Below the pieces are notes generated by a model that was given only the letters and a program-made list of their open reading frames with translations, did no database searches and had not been told where the DNA came from. A stretch of DNA of 64,000 nt, from positions 10,726,001-10,790,000 of the forward strand of contig NC_079883.1 of NCBI RefSeq assembly GCF_029227915.1, written 5' to 3'. This DNA is from Hydractinia symbiolongicarpus. Its lineage: Eukaryota; Cnidaria; Hydrozoa; Anthoathecata; Hydractiniidae. Shown here piece after piece: positions 53,046 through 64,000 of this stretch (position 1 is its first letter; the number at the start of each line of letters is the position of its first letter). The translations under genes were made by a program, and so were the position numbers.

Positions 53046-53523
53046 TTAACAGAATTCAGACAGCTTTAAAAAGAGGCCATAAAATTACCTACTGCTCGTG
53101 GAAACACCCTAATTAACCAATAGAGTTGCGTCATTACAAAATGTTCCGAACATTTTGTACATTTTTTTAAGTAAAACTGTAGTTTTTTTAAAAATTCGTG
53201 GTCTTAATGTTTCAGTAAGGCAATAAATTTGGCATCGTTGGAATTCGCCAAACCTTCTGCTACTTACTAAAAAAAAAAAAAGTCAAAAGCTTTTGTGTAT
53301 CAGAAGATACAGCCGTTTTCCCGTAGCCAAAAAACACAGATTTTATAAAAATGTTAAAGTAATGAGCGTAATGTCATTATGCAGCCAATCAGAAATTACT
53401 TTCTTAGCACCAATCAAATGGTTTGTTTTGAACCTTAGCTGTCAATCAATATGAGAAATAAAACTTTGGCGCGATAGTGCATTTTAGACCGTCTTGTGTA
53501 TCCGTACTACATCGACTTCTTAA

Positions 53524-53937
<414 letters not shown>

Positions 53938-54298
53938 GCATCTTACCAAACAAAAAACGGCTATTTTTATAGCCACACATCCATAAAAAATATTACGGCT
54001 AGCTTTTTATATCAAACTTTGTCCTGCTTTCTGTTTAAATTTTATGCTACATAAAAATTTTATGCTACATAAAGTTTGACAATGTTAAAAATATGAAGGG
54101 CAAGAAAAGTAAAAGCAAGAAAATAAGAAATTTAAAAACGAAAATACTTAAACTTAGGGAATCTAATCTTAAATTTACTCTTTTTTAACTGTTTAAGTGA
54201 CTTAAACAAGTTTAACTTTGTACCAAGATAATGTTTTTTTGTAAATGTGTGGCTATAAAAATAGCCGTTTGTTAATGTAATAGCCAGATACACACAAA

Positions 54299-54850
54299 TT
54301 ATTTTTTTGCGGTCTTCTTTGCTGCCTTTTTGGGAGTCTTTTTGACCTTCTTTGCTGCAGGTTTTTTAGCAACAGGCTTCTTTGTGGGTTTCTTAGCTGC
54401 TGGTTTCTTAGCCGAGGCTTTCTTTGTGGCAGGCTTCTTTGCTGCTTTCTTTGGCGTGCTCTTCTTTGCTGGCTTCTTTTTTGGTGTACTTTTCTTTGCA
54501 GTAGGCTTCTTTGCCGTTGGCTTTTTTGCTGCGGCCTTTTTCTTAGGTTTTTCTTTTTTTACCTGACCTAGCTTGAATGATCCAGAAGCACCAGTGCCTT
54601 TAGTTTGAATCAAATCGCCTGATGTTACTCCTCGTTTAAGAGCCATTTTCAGATGATGATCTGAGTTTTCAGCAACTTTGTAATTTGCATGAATATATTT
54701 TGTAATAGCTTGGCGAGATGAACCACCGCGTTCCTTTAGGGTAGCGATAGCAGCCTTGATCATGTCCACATATTTAGGGTGATCAGCTGTCTTCTTTGCA
54801 GCAGGTTTCTTCTTGGGTGCGATTTTCTTTGGAGAAGCTGCTTCACTCAT
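54299..54850 (-). CDS. H1: Histone H1, unit 10
   Basis: Consensus 183-residue protein. Stem-loop at 54251-54266. Confidence 0.95.
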   Translation of the reverse strand: MSEAASPKKIAPKKKPAAKKTADHPKYVDMIKAAIATLKERGGSSRQAITKYIHANYKVAENSDHHLKMALKRGVTSGDLIQTKGTGASGSFKLGQVKKEKPKKKAAAKKPTAKKPTAKKSTPKKKPAKKSTPKKAAKKPATKKASAKKPAAKKPTKKPVAKKPAAKKVKKTPKKAAKKTAKK

Positions 54851-55429
54851 TTTTAATGTTTTCTTACAACAATCCAACGATAAACGATGCTTGTTATCAC
54901 AGTAGAAGTATACTAAACATTACCGTGTAAATGAGATATAATTTAAGACGGTGCGAAGTATGCGGACGTAAAAGTACCACTCCCGGGAATTGATTTGGCG
55001 CGAAAACAGAAATGTGTGTTTCTGTACATCGTATAATGTCCGTTTTGGGTGCCGCGACTATGCGAAAGCATGTTAATTTTTATTTGTAGTACGACGCAAT
55101 AGTCTGCAAGAGAAGCTGCTGGAGTTTGAGGTCTTCAGCATTACATCTAGTCTGTTAATTTGGGCTTCTTCCGCGCTCGTGTTAGGATTTTCATAAAGCG
55201 TTCTTTGGTTTGCGTTGCGTATGTCGGCCTACATCATCGACACGGCCTGTTTCCGGCTATTAGGAGCAATTCATATATTGGGCACTGCGTTTCGACTTTT
55301 TTATTAGACCACAGTAAAAAAATTCACTCACAGAAGTCCCTTTCTTTCATGGCTACAAACACGAAGAATTCTGTCGTAAGTAAAACGAATGCGCAAGCCA
55401 AAATGACGATGGGGCGAAGTCATAAGCAT

Positions 55430-55502
55430 GGCCCTGTGGCCCAATGGATAAGGCATCTGACTACGAATCAGGGGATTCCAGGTTCGACTCCTGGCAGGGT
55501 CG
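55430..55502 (+). tRNA. tRNA-Arg(ACG): tRNA-Arg(ACG), unit 10
   Basis: Block-2 form with G1:C72. Confidence 0.94.
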
Positions 55503-55824
55503 CACTGTCGCATTTCGGCTGCATGGTCTACTGTGTAACGCGCGCGCACGTTCTGGCGTAATGCGTTGATAAACGGAATGTACGCAGACATATTGGAAAG
55601 TAATATCACGCACTTAGTATCGTCGCCTTTGTTAGCATTCATGTAAGTTACCATCCACTCGCTACAGTCGCTCTCCATCCTACGGCTAAATCAACAGCCG
55701 TGATTTTTACTATGTCGCCGTCCATCCGTACGCGGTGACAGTTGTAAGCTTTACAGTAACGTGACATGCTCCACAAGCAGTTACGGTGTGTGGACGATGC
55801 CTATCATGGCAACGCTTGTTCTTT

Positions 55825-56012
55825 ATCGCTTCTCGGCCTAATGGCTAAGATCAAGTGTAGTATCTGTTCTTATCAGTTTAATATCTGGTAGGCCATTCTC
55901 TGAATGGTCAGTATATTAATCTGATTTTTGGCCTTGGGTCATGGAGGTGGATTCATTCACGCCGTGACCACGGGTTGCCTTGGTGTTGCACTATTACCGA
56001 TGGCGGCCCACA
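55825..56012 (+). ncRNA. U2: U2 snRNA, unit 10
   Basis: Identical to unit 1. PSE at 55771-55779. Confidence 0.95.
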
Positions 56013-56201
56013 TAAGCAATAAAAGAATAATAGCAGTCCTCTTTCCGACGGCACTCTGCATAGTCTACGGCGGGAACAAAACGCGTACACTGGGGGAGAA
56101 TACAGCCTATGCCCCGCGACACGGCAGTTTATAACACACTCAAGCCACAAGCATTAACAAACTTTGAAGGGTACCCTCATGCTACGGTGCAGTTCCAACT
56201 C

Positions 56202-56366
56202 ATACTTACCTGACGGGGAAGTAAAGACTGATCAATGAGGGTTTTCTTCCAGAGTGAGGCTCTTGCATTGCACTACGCTTGGGCTGACCTCTGCGATTAC
56301 TGCAAACGTCAGTAACTCGACCGTACAATTTCTGGTAGTGGGGGCCTGCGTCCGCGCTCGCCCCCT
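56202..56366 (+). ncRNA. U1: U1 snRNA, unit 10
   Basis: Consensus copy with an intact Sm site. PSE at 56145-56153. Confidence 0.95.
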
Positions 56367-56693
56367 CCTTAAGTCAAAATGAATGAGCTTAGAAAAGTTG
56401 CGCGGCCAAATGTCGGTGGTGACTTAAACGCTAAGGTAAAACCTCGCTTGGCTGTTACGAAACGTGATTGCGATATAAGTCCTCGGAAGGCGGCGGAATT
56501 TTATTTTATTTGCCATTCCGTCAGGGTTATTGGATGATCGGCAATAGATCGAGTTTGTATGCATTTGAAAGCTCTTTTTTCTCGTACTATCACCTGAAAA
56601 TGTCGTAGGAAAATGTCATAGGAAACACTTTCAACAACCGCCACGTTCCTTAATTGTTATAACAAGAAATATATCACAGCAAATGAAAATGAA

Positions 56694-56813
56694 AAGCCTA
56701 CGACACCGGGAGTTCCCAGGCGGTCCCCCATCCAAGTACTATCCCGGCCCGACGATGCTTAACTTCCGTGATCAGACGAGAACGGGTGTGTTCATCGTGG
56801 TATGGCCGTAGAC
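56694..56813 (-). rRNA. 5S rRNA: 5S rRNA, unit 10
   Basis: Consensus 5S with the block-2 flank. Confidence 0.97.
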
Positions 56814-57010
56814 ATTAGTAGGTGCAAATACGTGCAATTTATTTTGACGTTGTGATCAAATTTTTTTATTTAATTTCTTTGAGTTACTTAGGACAAGGCG
56901 TATGCATGGATTATCTATTAGACTTTAAGGTTATAGTTTTGTGAAAAAAACAATGTTTTTTTAAAGATGTGTGGCTATAAAAATAGCCGTTGTTTTCTGA
57001 GTGTAGCGGT

Positions 57011-57391
57011 TTACTTCTTCTGTCCTTTGTCGTTCTTCTTTGGGAGTAAGACAGCTTGAATGTTTGGCAAAACACCACCAGCTGCAATGGTTACACCGCT
57101 CAAAAGTTTGTTTAATTCTTCATCATTACGAACAGCCAATTGTAAATGTCTTGGAATAATCCTAGCTTTTTTGTTGTCTCTTGCTGCGTTACCAGCCAAC
57201 TCCAATATCTCAGCAGATAAATATTCCAAGACGGCTGCTAAGTAAACTGGTGCTCCAGATCCAATTCGGTTAGCATAGTGCCCTCTACGAAGGAATCTAT
57301 GCACTCTACCGACTGGAAATTGAAGTCCAGCTCTTGAGGATCTTGTCTTGGCTTTAGCCTTAGCTTTTCCACCTTTTCCACGTCCAGACAT
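57011..57391 (-). CDS. H2A: Histone H2A, unit 11
   Basis: Consensus protein. Stem-loop at 56973-56988. Confidence 0.97.
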   Translation of the reverse strand: MSGRGKGGKAKAKAKTRSSRAGLQFPVGRVHRFLRRGHYANRIGSGAPVYLAAVLEYLSAEILELAGNAARDNKKARIIPRHLQLAVRNDEELNKLLSGVTIAAGGVLPNIQAVLLPKKNDKGQKK

Positions 57392-57675
57392 AACTGCGAT
57401 TTGATTTGTAAGTTAATACAAAAACGTACGAATATTTAACGTAAGTGTTAACGAAATAAACTTTACTCGTTTTTTCATCATAAAAATAGGATCGAAATCA
57501 TGTTTTTTTAACCAATCATAATTAAGTATTAAACAAAAGATTTTTTTTTTAACCAATTAAATTGCGTATCGGCGTTTTCGGATCGAATTCGATCCGATTT
57601 TTTTACTTATAAACAAAAAGTTTTGACTTGCAGTTTAATGCTTATTTACAAGTTAAGTAGCAAAAATTTTTAACC

Positions 57676-58080
57676 ATGTCTGACGCAGCAGCTAAAGGAG
57701 GAAAACAGGCACCTAAAGTAGCCAAGAAAGGTGAAAAAAGAGCCGGCAAAAAAGGAGGAAAGATTGGTGGAACTGGTGAAAAGAAACGCAAGAGAAAGAG
57801 AAAGGAAAGTTATGCTATTTACATCTACAATGTTTTGAAACAAGTTCACCCAGATGTCGGAGTTTCAAGCAAAGCTATGAGCATCATGAACTCATTTGTC
57901 AACGACATCTTTGAGCGCATTGCTTCCGAAGCTTCGCGTTTGGCTCTTCAAAACAAAAAGTCGACCATCTCTTCTCGTGAAATTCAAACCGCAGTACGTC
58001 TTCTCTTGCCTGGAGAACTTGCAAAACACGCAGTCAGTGAAGGAACAAAAGCCGTCACAAAATACACAAGCAGCAAGTAA
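57676..58080 (+). CDS. H2B: Histone H2B, unit 11
   Basis: Consensus protein. Stem-loop at 58104-58119. Confidence 0.97.
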   Translation: MSDAAAKGGKQAPKVAKKGEKRAGKKGGKIGGTGEKKRKRKRKESYAIYIYNVLKQVHPDVGVSSKAMSIMNSFVNDIFERIASEASRLALQNKKSTISSREIQTAVRLLLPGELAKHAVSEGTKAVTKYTSSK

Positions 58081-58540
58081 ACCAACGTCTACCAAACACA
58101 AACGGTCTTTTTTAAGACCACACATCTTTAAAAAAACATTTACTTGGCGTCACTACAAGTTAACCGAAGTTAATAAAACTTCTAAATAATGTGCTTAAGA
58201 ACACTAGCCTACATTTAAAATACTTCCCCATGTGTGTGTGGATTAGCTTCACTTTTCATACGTATTATTAGCTGTACTTGCAGAAAAGACAAGTACATTG
58301 ATCCATGTTATTGCTTACATTTAACTTAACCCAGCTTTTCACGGAAACACTCCCAGGCAAATTAACCCTACAAAGTATTTCTAAATTTTTTTTGTGTCAT
58401 ATATGACATAGTATCGTATAGCAATAAATGTAACTGTGACAAGACTTTACACATTGTGTAATTTGGAAGCGTGCACAAAGTAATGTTTTAAAAGATTTGT
58501 GGCTATAAAAATAGCCGTTTTTGTTGAGCAATGACAACGC

Positions 58541-58897
<357 letters not shown>

Positions 58898-59375
58898 TTA
58901 ACAGAATTCAGACAGCTTTAAAAAGAGGCCATAAAATTACCTACTGCTCGTGGAAACACCCTAATTAACCAATAGAGTTGCGTCATTACAAAATGTTCCG
59001 AACATTTTGTACATTTTTTTAAGTAAAACTGTAGTTTTTTTAAAAATTCGTGGTCTTAATGTTTCAGTAAGGCAATAAATTTGGCATCGTTGGAATTCGC
59101 CAAACCTTCTGCTACTTACTAAAAAAAAAAAAAGTCAAAAGCTTTTGTGTATCAGAAGATACAGCCGTTTTCCCGTAGCCAAAAAACACAGATTTTATAA
59201 AAATGTTAAAGTAATGAGCGTAATGTCATTATGCAGCCAATCAGAAATTACTTTCTTAGCACCAATCAAATGGTTTGTTTTGAACCTTAGCTGTCAATCA
59301 ATATGAGAAATAAAACTTTGGCGCGATAGTGCATTTTAGACCGTCTTGTGTATCCGTACTACATCGACTTCTTAA

Positions 59376-59789
<414 letters not shown>

Positions 59790-60150
59790 GCATCTTACCA
59801 AACAAAAAACGGCTATTTTTATAGCCACACATCCATAAAAAATATTACGGCTAGCTTTTTATATCAAACTTTGTCCTGCTTTCTGTTTAAATTTTATGCT
59901 ACATAAAAATTTTATGCTACATAAAGTTTGACAATGTTAAAAATATGAAGGGCAAGAAAAGTAAAAGCAAGAAAATAAGAAATTTAAAAACGAAAATACT
60001 TAAACTTAGGGAATCTAATCTTAAATTTACTCTTTTTTAACTGTTTAAGTGACTTAAACAAGTTTAACTTTGTACCAAGATAATGTTTTTTTGTAAATGT
60101 GTGGCTATAAAAATAGCCGTTTGTTAATGTAATAGCCAGATACACACAAA

Positions 60151-60702
60151 TTATTTTTTTGCGGTCTTCTTTGCTGCCTTTTTGGGAGTCTTTTTGACCT
60201 TCTTTGCTGCAGGTTTTTTAGCAACAGGCTTCTTTGTGGGTTTCTTAGCTGCTGGTTTCTTAGCCGAGGCTTTCTTTGTGGCAGGCTTCTTTGCTGCTTT
60301 CTTTGGCGTGCTCTTCTTTGCTGGCTTCTTTTTTGGTGTACTTTTCTTTGCAGTAGGCTTCTTTGCCGTTGGCTTTTTTGCTGCGGCCTTTTTCTTAGGT
60401 TTTTCTTTTTTTACCTGACCTAGCTTGAATGATCCAGAAGCACCAGTGCCTTTAGTTTGAATCAAATCGCCTGATGTTACTCCTCGTTTAAGAGCCATTT
60501 TCAGATGATGATCTGAGTTTTCAGCAACTTTGTAATTTGCATGAATATATTTTGTAATAGCTTGGCGAGATGAACCACCGCGTTCCTTTAGGGTAGCGAT
60601 AGCAGCCTTGATCATGTCCACATATTTAGGGTGATCAGCTGTCTTCTTTGCAGCAGGTTTCTTCTTGGGTGCGATTTTCTTTGGAGAAGCTGCTTCACTC
60701 AT
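60151..60702 (-). CDS. H1: Histone H1, unit 11
   Basis: Consensus 183-residue protein. Stem-loop at 60103-60118. Confidence 0.95.
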   Translation of the reverse strand: MSEAASPKKIAPKKKPAAKKTADHPKYVDMIKAAIATLKERGGSSRQAITKYIHANYKVAENSDHHLKMALKRGVTSGDLIQTKGTGASGSFKLGQVKKEKPKKKAAAKKPTAKKPTAKKSTPKKKPAKKSTPKKAAKKPATKKASAKKPAAKKPTKKPVAKKPAAKKVKKTPKKAAKKTAKK

Positions 60703-61281
60703 TTTTAATGTTTTCTTACAACAATCCAACGATAAACGATGCTTGTTATCACAGTAGAAGTATACTAAACATTACCGTGTAAATGAGATATAATTTAAGA
60801 CGGTGCGAAGTATGCGGACGTAAAAGTACCACTCCCGGGAATTGATTTGGCGCGAAAACAGAAATGTGTGTTTCTGTACATCGTATAATGTCCGTTTTGG
60901 GTGCCGCGACTATGCGAAAGCATGTTAATTTTTATTTGTAGTACGACGCAATAGTCTGCAAGAGAAGCTGCTGGAGTTTGAGGTCTTCAGCATTACATCT
61001 AGTCTGTTAATTTGGGCTTCTTCCGCGCTCGTGTTAGGATTTTCATAAAGCGTTCTTTGGTTTGCGTTGCGTATGTCGGCCTACATCATCGACACGGCCT
61101 GTTTCCGGCTATTAGGAGCAATTCATATATTGGGCACTGCGTTTCGACTTTTTTATTAGACCACAGTAAAAAAATTCACTCACAGAAGTCCCTTTCTTTC
61201 ATGGCTACAAACACGAAGAATTCTGTCGTAAGTAAAACGAATGCGCAAGCCAAAATGACGATGGGGCGAAGTCATAAGCAT

Positions 61282-61354
61282 GGCCCTGTGGCCCAATGGA
61301 TAAGGCATCTGACTACGAATCAGGGGATTCCAGGTTCGACTCCTGGCAGGGTCG
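61282..61354 (+). tRNA. tRNA-Arg(ACG): tRNA-Arg(ACG), unit 11
   Basis: Block-2 form with G1:C72. Confidence 0.94.
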
Positions 61355-61676
61355 CACTGTCGCATTTCGGCTGCATGGTCTACTGTGTAACGCGCGCGCA
61401 CGTTCTGGCGTAATGCGTTGATAAACGGAATGTACGCAGACATATTGGAAAGTAATATCACGCACTTAGTATCGTCGCCTTTGTTAGCATTCATGTAAGT
61501 TACCATCCACTCGCTACAGTCGCTCTCCATCCTACGGCTAAATCAACAGCCGTGATTTTTACTATGTCGCCGTCCATCCGTACGCGGTGACAGTTGTAAG
61601 CTTTACAGTAACGTGACATGCTCCACAAGCAGTTACGGTGTGTGGACGATGCCTATCATGGCAACGCTTGTTCTTT

Positions 61677-61864
61677 ATCGCTTCTCGGCCTAATGGCTAA
61701 GATCAAGTGTAGTATCTGTTCTTATCAGTTTAATATCTGGTAGGCCATTCTCTGAATGGTCAGTATATTAATCTGATTTTTGGCCTTGGGTCATGGAGGT
61801 GGATTCATTCACGCCGTGACCACGGGTTGCCTTGGTGTTGCACTATTACCGATGGCGGCCCACA
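61677..61864 (+). ncRNA. U2: U2 snRNA, unit 11
   Basis: Identical to unit 1. PSE at 61623-61631. Confidence 0.95.
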
Positions 61865-62053
61865 TAAGCAATAAAAGAATAATAGCAGTCCTCTTTCCGA
61901 CGGCACTCTGCATAGTCTACGGCGGGAACAAAACGCGTACACTGGGGGAGAATACAGCCTATGCCCCGCGACACGGCAGTTTATAACACACTCAAGCCAC
62001 AAGCATTAACAAACTTTGAAGGGTACCCTCATGCTACGGTGCAGTTCCAACTC

Positions 62054-62218
62054 ATACTTACCTGACGGGGAAGTAAAGACTGATCAATGAGGGTTTTCTT
62101 CCAGAGTGAGGCTCTTGCATTGCACTACGCTTGGGCTGACCTCTGCGATTACTGCAAACGTCAGTAACTCGACCGTACAATTTCTGGTAGTGGGGGCCTG
62201 CGTCCGCGCTCGCCCCCT
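62054..62218 (+). ncRNA. U1: U1 snRNA, unit 11
   Basis: Consensus copy with an intact Sm site. PSE at 61997-62005. Confidence 0.95.
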
Positions 62219-62545
62219 CCTTAAGTCAAAATGAATGAGCTTAGAAAAGTTGCGCGGCCAAATGTCGGTGGTGACTTAAACGCTAAGGTAAAACCTCGCT
62301 TGGCTGTTACGAAACGTGATTGCGATATAAGTCCTCGGAAGGCGGCGGAATTTTATTTTATTTGCCATTCCGTCAGGGTTATTGGATGATCGGCAATAGA
62401 TCGAGTTTGTATGCATTTGAAAGCTCTTTTTTCTCGTACTATCACCTGAAAATGTCGTAGGAAAATGTCATAGGAAACACTTTCAACAACCGCCACGTTC
62501 CTTAATTGTTATAACAAGAAATATATCACAGCAAATGAAAATGAA

Positions 62546-62666
62546 AAGCCTACGACACCGGGAGTTCCCAGGCGGTCCCCCATCCAAGTACTATCCCGGC
62601 CCGACGATGCTTAACTTCCGTGATCAGACGAGAACGGTGTGTGTTCATCGTGGTATGGCCGTAGAC
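62546..62666 (-). rRNA. 5S rRNA: 5S rRNA variant, unit 11 (one base longer)
   Basis: The plus strand reads AACGGTGTGTGTTC where all other copies read AACGGGTGTGTTC. In the RNA, CACACCCGTT becomes CACACACCGTT, changing the loop B/helix II region and adding one base. The internal control region and terminator are unchanged. It lies outside the error-rich stretch. Confidence 0.92.
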
Positions 62667-62863
62667 ATTAGTAGGTGCAAATACGTGCAATTTATTTTGA
62701 CGTTGTGATCAAATTTTTTTATTTAATTTCTTTGAGTTACTTAGGACAAGGCGTATGCATGGATTATCTATTAGACTTTAAGGTTATAGTTTTGTGAAAA
62801 AAACAATGTTTTTTTAAAGATGTGTGGCTATAAAAATAGCCGTTGTTTTCTGAGTGTAGCGGT

Positions 62864-63244
62864 TTACTTCTTCTGTCCTTTGTCGTTCTTCTTTGGGAGT
62901 AAGACAGCTTGAATGTTTGGCAAAACACCACCAGCTGCAATGGTTACACCGCTCAAAAGTTTGTTTAATTCTTCATCATTACGAACAGCCAATTGTAAAT
63001 GTCTTGGAATAATCCTAGCTTTTTTGTTGTCTCTTGCTGCGTTACCAGCCAACTCCAATATCTCAGCAGATAAATATTCCAAGACGGCTGCTAAGTAAAC
63101 TGGTGCTCCAGATCCAATTCGGTTAGCATAGTGCCCTCTACGAAGGAATCTATGCACTCTACCGACTGGAAATTGAAGTCCAGCTCTTGAGGATCTTGTC
63201 TTGGCTTTAGCCTTAGCTTTTCCACCTTTTCCACGTCCAGACAT
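62864..63244 (-). CDS. H2A: Histone H2A, unit 12
   Basis: Consensus protein. Stem-loop at 62826-62841. Confidence 0.97.
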   Translation of the reverse strand: MSGRGKGGKAKAKAKTRSSRAGLQFPVGRVHRFLRRGHYANRIGSGAPVYLAAVLEYLSAEILELAGNAARDNKKARIIPRHLQLAVRNDEELNKLLSGVTIAAGGVLPNIQAVLLPKKNDKGQKK

Positions 63245-63528
63245 AACTGCGATTTGATTTGTAAGTTAATACAAAAACGTACGAATATTTAACGTAAGTG
63301 TTAACGAAATAAACTTTACTCGTTTTTTCATCATAAAAATAGGATCGAAATCATGTTTTTTTAACCAATCATAATTAAGTATTAAACAAAAGATTTTTTT
63401 TTTAACCAATTAAATTGCGTATCGGCGTTTTCGGATCGAATTCGATCCGATTTTTTTACTTATAAACAAAAAGTTTTGACTTGCAGTTTAATGCTTATTT
63501 ACAAGTTAAGTAGCAAAAATTTTTAACC

Positions 63529-63933
63529 ATGTCTGACGCAGCAGCTAAAGGAGGAAAACAGGCACCTAAAGTAGCCAAGAAAGGTGAAAAAAGAGCCGGC
63601 AAAAAAGGAGGAAAGATTGGTGGAACTGGTGAAAAGAAACGCAAGAGAAAGAGAAAGGAAAGTTATGCTATTTACATCTACAATGTTTTGAAACAAGTTC
63701 ACCCAGATGTCGGAGTTTCAAGCAAAGCTATGAGCATCATGAACTCATTTGTCAACGACATCTTTGAGCGCATTGCTTCCGAAGCTTCGCGTTTGGCTCT
63801 TCAAAACAAAAAGTCGACCATCTCTTCTCGTGAAATTCAAACCGCAGTACGTCTTCTCTTGCCTGGAGAACTTGCAAAACACGCAGTCAGTGAAGGAACA
63901 AAAGCCGTCACAAAATACACAAGCAGCAAGTAA
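63529..63933 (+). CDS. H2B: Histone H2B, unit 12
   Basis: Consensus protein. Stem-loop at 63957-63972. The window ends 67 bp after the stop, so the rest of the unit is not seen. Confidence 0.97.
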   Translation: MSDAAAKGGKQAPKVAKKGEKRAGKKGGKIGGTGEKKRKRKRKESYAIYIYNVLKQVHPDVGVSSKAMSIMNSFVNDIFERIASEASRLALQNKKSTISSREIQTAVRLLLPGELAKHAVSEGTKAVTKYTSSK

Positions 63934-64000
63934 ACCAACGTCTACCAAACACAAACGGTCTTTTTTAAGACCACACATCTTTAAAAAAACATTTACTTGG

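Overview
This window is a tandem array of one compound repeat, about 5.85-5.88 kb per unit, present as about twelve complete or partial units. Each unit carries nine genes in a fixed order: H2A(-), H2B(+), H4(-), H3(+), H1(-), tRNA-Arg(ACG)(+), U2 snRNA(+), U1 snRNA(+) and 5S rRNA(-). The histone genes are intronless. Each ends in a histone-type 3' stem-loop (GGCTAT/ATAGCC, or GGTCTT/AAGACC after H2B), so these are replication-dependent histone genes of an animal. H3 is of the H3.2 type (Ala31, Ser96, AVM core motif). H2A has no SQ C-terminal motif. AT-rich spacers, this H2A/H2B/H1 style and spliceosomal snRNAs beside 5S suggest an invertebrate. A cnidarian, perhaps a hydrozoan, is my guess; that is inference, not proof.

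Layout. Unit 1 (1-5.8 kb) begins inside H2A. Units 2 (5.8-11.7 kb), 4 (18.1-24.0 kb) and 5 (24.0-29.8 kb) are regular. Unit 3 (11.7-18.1 kb) has a 554-bp duplication giving a second H2B. Unit 6 (29.8-35.8 kb) carries dozens of single-base indels in every gene, typical of unpolished long-read sequence. Unit 7 (from 35.8 kb) runs into a 500-N gap (36039-36538), and the sequence resumes inside U2. Units 8 (37.6 kb), 9 (43.4 kb), 10 (51.1 kb), 11 (57.0 kb) and 12 (62.8 kb to the end) form a second sequence subfamily. Unit 9 has a 1.85-kb H3-H1 duplication with a templated junction.

How the genes work together. The unit combines S-phase histone production (Pol II, probably E2F and U7-dependent 3' processing), splicing RNAs (Pol II snRNA promoters sharing a CCACAAGCA element about 55 bp upstream) and translation RNAs (Pol III 5S and tRNA). 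Amplification would raise the dosage of all of them together.

Main points for follow-up: the nine-gene linkage itself; a candidate Sm-class RNA between tRNA and U2; an H4-promoter/H1 fusion created by the unit-9 duplication; a U1 copy with an altered Sm site; a tRNA acceptor-stem mismatch confined to the first block; and a divergent U1 loop I.
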